Shown here: piece after piece, positions 38,025 through 45,362 of the stretch
Layout of the letters: every line of letters starts with the position of its first letter
Numbering within the stretch: the first letter of the stretch is position 1
DNA from: Actinomycetota bacterium
GTDB taxonomy: Bacteria > Actinomycetota > UBA4738 > HRBIN12
Assembly: GCA_035640355.1 (NCBI GenBank)
Contig: DASQWI010000029.1
Location: 1-64,000 of the forward strand
Direction of reading: 5' to 3'
DNA: 64,000 nt
Notes under the pieces: model-generated
Database searches by the model: none
What the model was told of the DNA's origin: nothing
The model's input: the letters and a program-made list of their open reading frames with translations, nothing else
Translations under genes and position numbers: made by a program

Positions 38025-39173
38025 ATGCAGGTCATCATCGACGCGCGGTCCGCGACCGCGCCCCACCGAACCGGGGTCGGACGCTACACGTGGCAGCTCG
38101 TTCGGCGGCTCCCGCGGGTCGACCCTTCCACGCGATACGTGGCCTGGTACCTGAACGCCGGCGGCGTCCTGACCGGCCGCCGGTTCTTCTCGGACGTCGG
38201 CGCGTCGACCCTCGTCGAGCACGGCACGCCGATCCCCGCGAGGTGGTTCAACCGAGCCGTCGCCCGGCTCGATCTTCCGCGCATGGAGTGGTTCGTTCGT
38301 GGCGACGTCGTGTTCGGGCCGAACTTCGTTCCGCCGCCGACGCGCGCGCAACGCGTCGTCGTCACCGTTCACGACCTGGGGTTCCGCCTGTTGCCGTCGA
38401 CGGCGCCGCACGCCGTGCCCTGGTGGCTCCGCAGCCTCGAGCGAACGCTGACCGGGGAAACGCGGGTCATCGTCCCGTCGAACGCGACGGCGGACGACGT
38501 CCAGGAACAGTACGGCGTGGAACGAGATCGCATCGAGGTGATCCCCCTCGGCGTCGACGCTGAGGTCTTCCACCCGCGCGACCACGACGACGTTCGCGGC
38601 GTGCGCGACCGCTACGGGATCGACGGGCCGTACGTCCTGTTCGTCGGTCTCGAGGGCCGGAAGAACTTACAGGGGATGCTCGACGCGTTCGCTCGCGTGG
38701 ATGGCTCCGTTCGCCCGCGTCTGGTTCTTGCCGGAGCGAGGCCGTGGGATCCGGACCGACGAGACACCGTCGCGGAGGCGTTGGCAGGTGTTCCCGCCGA
38801 GGTCCGCGGCGTCATCACGCTGACGGGATACGTGTCCGAGCGGGACGCGTCGGCGCTGCTCGCCGGCGCGGAGCTGCTGGCGTACCCCTCGCTGTACGAG
38901 GGGTTCGGGCTCCCGGTCCTGGAGGCGATGGCATCGGGCACGCCGGTGCTCGCGTCGAACGTCTCGTCGCTCCCCGAGCTCGCCGACGGCGCTGCCGTAC
39001 TCGTCGACCCCCACGATCCCGACGCGATCGCCGCGGGCATCGAGTCGCTCCTTCGGGACACGGCGCTCCGCGCGCGTCTTCGGAGCGCAGGTCTCGAACG
39101 CGCACGTAGCTACGACTGGGACGCGACCGCGCGTCGAACGGCCGGCGTTCTGCGCTCGGCGGCTGCTGGTTAG
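38025..39173 (+). CDS. Glycosyltransferase, GT4 family
   Basis: 382 residues. IIDARSATAPHRTGVGRYTW is the classical GT4 N-terminal loop; then VVTVHDLGFRLLP, VPSNATADDVQEQYG, LFVGLEGRKNLQGML and the catalytic-site motif EGFGLPVLEAMASGTPV (EX7E). Mannosyl- or related transfer from a nucleotide sugar is typical. It is transcribed divergently from the 37516-37965 gene and heads a plus-strand operon of five genes. Confidence 0.93.
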   Translation: MQVIIDARSATAPHRTGVGRYTWQLVRRLPRVDPSTRYVAWYLNAGGVLTGRRFFSDVGASTLVEHGTPIPARWFNRAVARLDLPRMEWFVRGDVVFGPNFVPPPTRAQRVVVTVHDLGFRLLPSTAPHAVPWWLRSLERTLTGETRVIVPSNATADDVQEQYGVERDRIEVIPLGVDAEVFHPRDHDDVRGVRDRYGIDGPYVLFVGLEGRKNLQGMLDAFARVDGSVRPRLVLAGARPWDPDRRDTVAEALAGVPAEVRGVITLTGYVSERDASALLAGAELLAYPSLYEGFGLPVLEAMASGTPVLASNVSSLPELADGAAVLVDPHDPDAIAAGIESLLRDTALRARLRSAGLERARSYDWDATARRTAGVLRSAAAG

Positions 39174-39230
39174 CGTCGTGAACGGAACGATCGCCGTGCG
39201 GTCCGTCGGAGACGAGGGCGGTCGTCACTG

Positions 39231-40223
39231 ATGCGGATCCTGCTCGTCGGTCCGTACCCGCCGAGGCACTGCGGGATCGGGGCGTACGTCGCCGCGCAGG
39301 CGACGCGGCTGCGCGACGAGGGTCACGACGTCGTCGTCCTCTCACCTCCGGACGGCCACGGAGACGTGCGACTCCGGTTCATCGGCGGTTCCGCGTTCCG
39401 TCAGGCGGCGCGGATCGCGGGGAGGTTCGACCGGATCGTCGTGCACTTCGAGCCGGGTCTGTACTTCCGGCCGCGAACGCCGGTGCTGCACGTGATCACG
39501 GCGGCGTCGCTGCTGTGGCTCGTCGCCCGCCGGCCGTCCGTCGAGATCCTGGTTCACGAGGCGACGGCGCCGCCATCTCGCCTTCGTCCCGACTACCGGC
39601 TGCTGGGACTGGCCTTCGCCCGAGCGCGGCTCCTGTTCCACACCGACGCCGAACGCCGCGCGCTCGAGCGCGACTACGGCATCCGAACGAACGCGACGCT
39701 CGTGCCGCATACGGCCTCCGTCACGGTTCACGCGGTGCTCCGCCGGGACGAGGCTCGCGCGCGTCTCGATCTCGGACACGAGCCTTCGGTGTTCGTGTGT
39801 GCGGGGTTCATCCACTCGGACAAGGGGTTCGACCGCGCCGTCCGGGCCTTCGGGATCGCGGGCTCGCCGGGACGTCTGTACATCGTCGGCTCGGTGCGAA
39901 CGCCGACGTCCGCCACGCTCGGCTACGTCGACGAGCTACGGGCGCTCTGCGAACGAACCGGCGGCGTGACGATGATCGAGCGCTACGTCTCCGACGCCGA
40001 GTTCGACGAGTGGATCACCGCGGCGGATGCCGTCGTGTTCCCGTACCGGCGAGCGTGGTCGTCGGGCGCGCTGGCCCGGGCACAGCGGCTGGGGACGCCG
40101 GCGTTCGTCGCCGACGTCGGAGGACTGGTCGAACAGGCCGGTCCCAACGATGTCGTGTTCGATTCGGACGACGGACTGGCCAGGTTGCTGGCTCGGCCGG
40201 TCGCACCCGCGGCGACGCCGTAG
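39231..40223 (+). CDS. Glycosyltransferase-like protein
   Basis: 330 residues, GT-B fold. MRILLVGPYPPRHCGIGAY resembles the acceptor loop; FVCAGFIHSDKGFDRAVRAF matches the start of the donor domain. The end, VVFPYRRAWSSGALARAQRLG, substitutes for EGFG...E, with SSG instead of Glu, so catalytic competence is uncertain. It follows the GT4 gene by 57 bases. Confidence 0.8.
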   Translation: MRILLVGPYPPRHCGIGAYVAAQATRLRDEGHDVVVLSPPDGHGDVRLRFIGGSAFRQAARIAGRFDRIVVHFEPGLYFRPRTPVLHVITAASLLWLVARRPSVEILVHEATAPPSRLRPDYRLLGLAFARARLLFHTDAERRALERDYGIRTNATLVPHTASVTVHAVLRRDEARARLDLGHEPSVFVCAGFIHSDKGFDRAVRAFGIAGSPGRLYIVGSVRTPTSATLGYVDELRALCERTGGVTMIERYVSDAEFDEWITAADAVVFPYRRAWSSGALARAQRLGTPAFVADVGGLVEQAGPNDVVFDSDDGLARLLARPVAPAATP

Positions 40224-40232
40224 GCGAACAGC

Positions 40233-40976
40233 GTGCAAGTAGCATCTGAGACGGTGGAGCGGCTTCGGTACCTCGTCATGACGTCGCTCGCGCGGTATCC
40301 CGTCGTTGCCCTTCCGTTGACACGACTCCGAGGAGAGGGCGTCGTCGTCGACGAGCGGACCGACCTGGTGGTCGAGTCGTTCCCCAGATGCGCGTCGTCG
40401 TTCGCGCTGGCGACGATCAATCTGGCACAGGCGCCACGTGTCCTCCAGGTCGCCCATCACACTCACGCGCCGGCGAACGTGTTGCGCGCGATCGATCTCG
40501 CCGTGCCGGCGCTCGTGTTGATCCGATCGCCCGAGGACGTCGTCGTCTCGAACATGATCCGGCACCCCCGGCGGACGCCGAACGATGTGCTCCACGGGTT
40601 CCTGCGGTTCTACGAGCCCTTACAACCCCGGCGTTCGGGGTTCGTCGTCGGAACGTACGACGAGGTCACCGGCGGACAGATGGGCTCGGTGATCCGTCGG
40701 GTCAACCGTCGCTTCGGGACCGAACTGGTCGAGTTCGACTCCACGCCGAGCAACGTGGAACGGATCATGCGCGAGATCGACGACGACTGGCGCCGCCGTC
40801 GCGGCGGTGGCGAGCGCCTGGAACGCATCGTTCCCCGGCCCTCTGACCTTCGCGACCGAATGAAGGCGGACCTCCGCGAGCGCTTCCGGAGCCGGGCGTC
40901 GGCCACCCTGCGCGATCGCGCGGAGAAGGTCTATGCGTCGCTGGCGCGCGCCGAGGCCGCCACGCCGGGTCCGTAG
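40233..40976 (+). CDS. Sulfotransferase-like protein
   Basis: 247 residues. VESFPRCASSFALATINL (about residues 48-66) has the shape of the 5'-phosphosulfate binding loop; ALVLIRSPEDVVVSNMIRHP (about 91-110) matches the 3'-phosphate binding motif, with Arg and Ser in the right places. Sulfotransferases move sulfate from PAPS to glycan hydroxyls. A catalytic His or Lys is not certain. It ends at TAG, overlapping the next gene's GTG by one base, so co-translation is likely. Sulfation of the surface glycan is inferred. Confidence 0.72.
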   Translation: MQVASETVERLRYLVMTSLARYPVVALPLTRLRGEGVVVDERTDLVVESFPRCASSFALATINLAQAPRVLQVAHHTHAPANVLRAIDLAVPALVLIRSPEDVVVSNMIRHPRRTPNDVLHGFLRFYEPLQPRRSGFVVGTYDEVTGGQMGSVIRRVNRRFGTELVEFDSTPSNVERIMREIDDDWRRRRGGGERLERIVPRPSDLRDRMKADLRERFRSRASATLRDRAEKVYASLARAEAATPGP

Positions 40977-41731
40977 TGGCACGCGAGATCTTCGGCGTCC
41001 GGCTCGACGAGGTAGCGTCGCGCGAGGAGCTCGAACACGCATGTATCGGATTCCTCGAGGGGGATCGAGCGAGCCGCATCTTCACGCCGAACCCCGAGAT
41101 CCTGCTTCGTGCTCGCGACGATCCGTCCTATCGGGAGCTGTTGAACACCGCAGACCTGGCGCTCCCGGATGGGACCGGCGTCGCGCTGGTGGAATCGCTC
41201 CTCGCGCGACGAAGGATTCGACGGTGGCCCGGTGTGGAGATCGGTGCGCTCGCGGTTCGACTCGCTTCCGATCGGGACCTCCCGATCGCCTTCGTCGGGG
41301 GCTCGGCCACCCCCGCCGAGCGTGCGGCCGCCGAGTGGCGGCGCCGCGTGCCGTCGATGCGCGTCCACCTCGTCGGCTCCGGCGTCCCGATCGATGACGA
41401 CGGCCGCGCGCGTCCGCATGCGCGCGACGACGAGATCGTCGGCGAACTCCAACGCGTCGCACCGGCGGTAGTTCTCGTCGGTCTCGGCGCCCCGAAGCAG
41501 GAGCGGTGGATCGCCGAGCACGCGGACGACATCCCGTCCGCTCGGATCCTGATCGGCGTCGGCGGCGCGTTCGATATGTGGGCCGGACGCCTCCGGCGGG
41601 CGCCGCGCCTCCTCCATCGCGTGGGCCTGGAGTGGGCGTGGCGGCTCGCGCTCGAGCCGGGGCGATTTCCACGCATCGTGCGGGCCACGGTCGTCTTCCC
41701 CTTCCGCGCCCTGACCGAACGCACGAGCTGA
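40976..41731 (+). CDS. WecG/TagA/CpsF-family glycosyltransferase (GT26)
   Basis: 251 residues from GTG 40976 (TAGTG overlap). The family signature FTPNPEILLRARDDPSYREL, then ADLALPDGTGVALV, VFVGGSATPAE-type AFVGGSATPAERA and VLVGLGAPKQERWI is complete. Members add ManNAc-type or similar sugars to an undecaprenyl-linked acceptor, the second step in teichoic-acid or enterobacterial-antigen synthesis. That makes this locus one for a lipid-linked glycan. No WecA-type initiator is in the window. Confidence 0.93.
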   Translation: MAREIFGVRLDEVASREELEHACIGFLEGDRASRIFTPNPEILLRARDDPSYRELLNTADLALPDGTGVALVESLLARRRIRRWPGVEIGALAVRLASDRDLPIAFVGGSATPAERAAAEWRRRVPSMRVHLVGSGVPIDDDGRARPHARDDEIVGELQRVAPAVVLVGLGAPKQERWIAEHADDIPSARILIGVGGAFDMWAGRLRRAPRLLHRVGLEWAWRLALEPGRFPRIVRATVVFPFRALTERTS

Positions 41732-41732
41732 C

Positions 41733-42911
41733 ATGCGTCTTCTCTTCCTCACGCCGCGCGCGCTCGTCGAGGCCCGGAGCGGAGGGACGATCAAGTCGGC
41801 GGCGTTGCTCGAGCACCTCGAACGGCACCACGACGTGGACGTCGCATGCTTCGTTCGTCCCGGGGAGGAATGGAGACGCGACGCCGGCCGTACCGTGACC
41901 GTGCCCCTGCACCGCCCGCGTTCCGTCGTGCGTCTCGTCGCGAGCTATTTGCGACGCCGCCCCCTTAGCGTCGAGCGCAACCACAGCGACGAGATGTCGA
42001 TGACCGTCCGTTCACTCGTCGACACGAACGGATACGACGTCGTGTTCGTCGACGGGTGGTTGATGGCGCAGTACCTCCCGCGCGGATACGGCGGATCGAA
42101 GCTCCTGCATCAGCACAACGCCGAACACCTGATGTGGGAGCGCCACGCCGAGCTCGAGACCTCACCGATCCGGCGCTTGCTCGTGCGGTCTGAGGCGGCA
42201 CGCGTTCGGCGCTACGAGACGCGCATCGTCCCTCGATTCGACGTCGTGTTCGCCGTGTCCGAGGACGATCGCGCGGCGCTCATTGCGATCGCCGATGTGG
42301 GCGACGTTCGGATCCTTCCGAACGTCGCCAACCCCGAACTCCTCGAACGGCCAGCGCTCGAGCCACCCCGCGAACCCGTCGTCTTGTTCTTCGGAACGCT
42401 CTCGTGGGCACCGAACCTGGAGGGGATGAAGCGGTTCCTCCACGACGGGCTCCCCTCGCTTCAGCGTGCGGTGCCCGGGATTCGCCTCGTCGTCGCCGGC
42501 GCCGGGGCTCCGCGCTCGCTCACCTCGCTCGTCGCGAGGGTGCCCGGCGTCGAGCTCGTCCTGGACACGCCCGACGACGAGTCGCTGTACGGGCGAGCCC
42601 GCGCCTTCGTCGACGTCGGGCTCGGTGGCTCGGGAACGCGCGTGAAGATCCTGAACGCGCTCGCCCGCGGTCTGCCCGTCGTCGCGACGGCCGACGCCGC
42701 GAGGGGGCTCGACGTGACCGCCGGAGGAGACCTGCTCGTGGCGACCGACTCGAACGACGTCGTTCGCGCGCTGACCCGCGTGCTCACCGACGACGCGACG
42801 TGGCGGGCACTGAGCGAACGGGGACGCGACCTCGTCCGGAGACGGTACGTACCCGAGGTCGCGTTCAGATCACTCGACGACGCCCTCGGGGCAATGCGCG
42901 AACGCAGCTAG
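41733..42911 (+). CDS. Glycosyltransferase, GT4 family
   Basis: 392 residues, GT-B fold. LFLTPRALVEARSGGTIKSA gives the N-terminal loop; LHQHNAEHLMWERHA is a conserved acceptor-side motif; VVLFFGTLSWAPNLEGMKRF and VVAGAGAPRSLTSLV form the donor domain; VGLGGSGTRVKILNALARGLP replaces the EX7E segment, as in Wza-linked PelF-like families. It is the last gene of the plus-strand glycan operon and lies 1 base after the GT26 gene. Confidence 0.9.
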   Translation: MRLLFLTPRALVEARSGGTIKSAALLEHLERHHDVDVACFVRPGEEWRRDAGRTVTVPLHRPRSVVRLVASYLRRRPLSVERNHSDEMSMTVRSLVDTNGYDVVFVDGWLMAQYLPRGYGGSKLLHQHNAEHLMWERHAELETSPIRRLLVRSEAARVRRYETRIVPRFDVVFAVSEDDRAALIAIADVGDVRILPNVANPELLERPALEPPREPVVLFFGTLSWAPNLEGMKRFLHDGLPSLQRAVPGIRLVVAGAGAPRSLTSLVARVPGVELVLDTPDDESLYGRARAFVDVGLGGSGTRVKILNALARGLPVVATADAARGLDVTAGGDLLVATDSNDVVRALTRVLTDDATWRALSERGRDLVRRRYVPEVAFRSLDDALGAMRERS

Positions 42912-42921
42912 TGCGGCACCG

Positions 42922-44310
42922 TTAGGGACACTCCACCGGACCATCGGCCTCTGGCGGAGGGAGCTCGTAGTTCCGTCCCACGACGACGGCGACGTCCTCG
43001 TCGCTGGGAAAGGCCTCCGGTGCGGCGCCGACGATCTCGAGGTCACGGAGGTACGAGCCGACGACCCTCGCCTTCGCCTCTTCGCCCTGCCGATAGAGGA
43101 TCACCGACCCCTTCACCGGCACGTCTGGCGAAGCCTCCACGGTGCCGGGAGACGTGTCGAATCCACCGTCGGTCAACAGATCGAAGACGGCGTTCGCGTT
43201 CGCCGATCCCTGATCCTGAACGGCGACCACGATGTTGGCGGGCGACGGCGGTGTCTGCGGGAGCGTGGCGCCGACCTCGCCGAGCGGACGCCCATCGCGG
43301 ATCCTGCGGAACAGCTCGTCGGCCTCGGGCTGGACGATCTCGACGGTCGACAGGAACTGACCGTTGACGACCGTGGACGACGGCACCGAGGGGACGGCCC
43401 GGAACTCCGCGGCGTCGGTGCTGAGGCCCTGGAGCTGACCGGCGAGGTAGACGAGATCGGCCGGGTTCCGCAGTCCGGGATCGACGACGAAGTTCGCGAG
43501 GAGATCGGGAACGAGCGTGGGGAGCCGGAACAGCTGTCCCGGCTCCAGGAGGCGCGAGATCACCGCGCGCAGGAACTGTTGTTGCCGGCTGATGCGCGCG
43601 AAATCGGGAACCGAGTCGCACGGCTGGTGCCTCGTCCTTACGTATGCGAGCGCCGTCCGACCGTCGAAGTGCTGACAACCAGCCGGGATGTCCAGAAGCG
43701 AGAGGGGGTCGTACATCGGATAGGGGACGCACATGTCGACGCCGCCGAGCGCGTCGACGAGCTTCTGGAAACGCGCCAGGTCCACGTACAGCACGTGATG
43801 GACCTGCATCCCCGTGAGCGACTTCACGACGCGAGCGACCCGCTGCGGTCCGCCGCGGTCGATCCCGCCCTCGAACGCGGTGTTGATCTTGCCCATCCCG
43901 AGGCCGGGGATGTCGACCCACAGATCTCGGGGGAACGAGAGGAACACGGCCTCGCGTTGGTCGGGTTCGGTGTGGACGAGGATGATCGTGTCCGATCGGT
44001 TCTCCCCGCCGAGGTGCTCATCGTCCCCGAAGGCGATGAGCTCCTCCTCAGTGAGTCCCGCGCGCGAGTCGCTGCCGAGCAACAGATAGTTGCATGAACG
44101 GTTCGCGCACCGTCCCACGACGTCGATCGGCGCCTCGGGGTCGTCGGGTTGGGTGTTGTCGAAGGTCACGATCTGCCCTCGAGCCCACAGGTACGTGGCG
44201 AAGGTGATCGAAGCCGCGACCATCACCAACGCCGACAGCGTCGCGGATAGCGCGAGGAAGACCGTTCGCCCACGTTCGCCACGTCGCGTCGATCGGGTGG
44301 AGTCGCTCAT
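42922..44310 (-). CDS. LytR-CpsA-Psr (LCP) family protein
   Basis: 462 residues. N-terminal basic stretch then one membrane helix (about 19-43). The LCP domain reads NYLLLGSDSRAG, NRSDTIILVHTEP, FLSFPRDLWVDIPG, KINTAFEGG, and later ALAYVRTRHQPCDSVPDFAR: the Arg and Asp residues that bind pyrophosphate are present. The C-terminal ~100 residues match the LytR_C domain (VVAVQDQGSANANAVFDLL). LCP proteins transfer lipid-linked glycans to peptidoglycan, which fits the adjoining glycan locus. Convergent with the GT4 operon. Confidence 0.94.
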   Translation of the reverse strand: MSDSTRSTRRGERGRTVFLALSATLSALVMVAASITFATYLWARGQIVTFDNTQPDDPEAPIDVVGRCANRSCNYLLLGSDSRAGLTEEELIAFGDDEHLGGENRSDTIILVHTEPDQREAVFLSFPRDLWVDIPGLGMGKINTAFEGGIDRGGPQRVARVVKSLTGMQVHHVLYVDLARFQKLVDALGGVDMCVPYPMYDPLSLLDIPAGCQHFDGRTALAYVRTRHQPCDSVPDFARISRQQQFLRAVISRLLEPGQLFRLPTLVPDLLANFVVDPGLRNPADLVYLAGQLQGLSTDAAEFRAVPSVPSSTVVNGQFLSTVEIVQPEADELFRRIRDGRPLGEVGATLPQTPPSPANIVVAVQDQGSANANAVFDLLTDGGFDTSPGTVEASPDVPVKGSVILYRQGEEAKARVVGSYLRDLEIVGAAPEAFPSDEDVAVVVGRNYELPPPEADGPVECP

Positions 44311-44406
44311 GACGTTACGCGTCGAAGGCTACCCGCGGACCACTCGCCGGCATCCGGGCAACGACGTGGCGTTCCTGTGGAGACCCCTCCCCGCGCCTGC
44401 CGCGCT

Positions 44407-45330
44407 ATGTCGTCGCCGTGCGGATACGCTGTCCTCGTGCCGGCCTCGAAGCCTCCCGTTGCCGTCCTCGCGGTCGGATTCGACCCCGGCGTCGTCGCCG
44501 GTGCGACCGTCGAGACGGCCGACGACCTCCTCGGGGCACTGGCACAACTCGCCGGCGGTGGCGTCGACGTCGTGCTCCTGGCGCTCGACACGCCGGACGC
44601 ACCCGGCGTGGACGCGGTCCGGTCGATCCGGGAGCGCGCTCCCGACGTGGCGGTGATCGGGGTGCTTTCGGCGGATGACGCCGACCGCGACACGCAGGGC
44701 GCCGATGGCGCCGGCGCCGCCGACCGGGCCGGGATCGCGGAACGCGCGATCGACGCCGGCGCCAGCGACGTCGTCTCCGCCGCCTCGCCCGAACTCCTTG
44801 CACGCGCCGTTCGGTATGCGACGTCGCTTCGGCGCCTGGAGGACGAGCTCGAACGGGGCCGATTCGTGGACGATCTCACCGGGCTCTACACGACGCGCGG
44901 TCTCGAGCACCTCGCCTCGCATCATCTCGCCTACGCCAGCCGTTCGAAGGTACCGGTCACGCTGGTGTTCGTCCGTCTTGACACCCCCGACGCCGCGCCG
45001 GAAGACGATGCCGACCAGGACGAACGGCGCCGCGCCGTCACCGAGGCGGCGGACGTGCTTCGCGCCGTCGTCCGCAGCTCGGACGTCCTCGCGCGCGTAG
45101 GCCCGAATTCGTTCTGCGTCCTGCTCACCGGCGACGCGTCTGGCGCCGACGCCGTCGTGCTGTCGAGGCTCGTCGAGGCGATCGCGGAGAGCAACGCGCG
45201 GAGCGGGCGGTCCTCCCAACTCTCGGTGTCGGTCGGCGCGGCGGCCTACGATCCCGATAACCCGGTCTCGCTCGAAGCGCTGATCGAAGAGGCCGACAGG
45301 CGCACGGGGACAGACGTCACCGGCGAGTGA
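44407..45330 (+). CDS. Degenerate GGDEF protein with receiver-like N-terminus
   Basis: 307 residues from ATG 44407 (44377 or GTG 44437 are alternatives). Residues ~10-135 have a receiver-like alternation (VVLLALDTPDAPGVDAVRSI, VAVIGVLSADDAD) with Asp-rich loops. From ~145 a GGDEF fold is visible: DDLTGLYTTRGLEHLASHHL, then RSSDVLARVGPNSFCVLLTG. The active GGDEF (or GGEEF) loop is VGPNS, so no diguanylate cyclase activity is expected. A c-di-GMP-independent sensory role is inferred. Divergent from the LCP gene. Confidence 0.75.
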   Translation: MSSPCGYAVLVPASKPPVAVLAVGFDPGVVAGATVETADDLLGALAQLAGGGVDVVLLALDTPDAPGVDAVRSIRERAPDVAVIGVLSADDADRDTQGADGAGAADRAGIAERAIDAGASDVVSAASPELLARAVRYATSLRRLEDELERGRFVDDLTGLYTTRGLEHLASHHLAYASRSKVPVTLVFVRLDTPDAAPEDDADQDERRRAVTEAADVLRAVVRSSDVLARVGPNSFCVLLTGDASGADAVVLSRLVEAIAESNARSGRSSQLSVSVGAAAYDPDNPVSLEALIEEADRRTGTDVTGE

Positions 45331-45362
45331 TCAGGCTGATTCCCTGCCATACGGGGTCGGTC

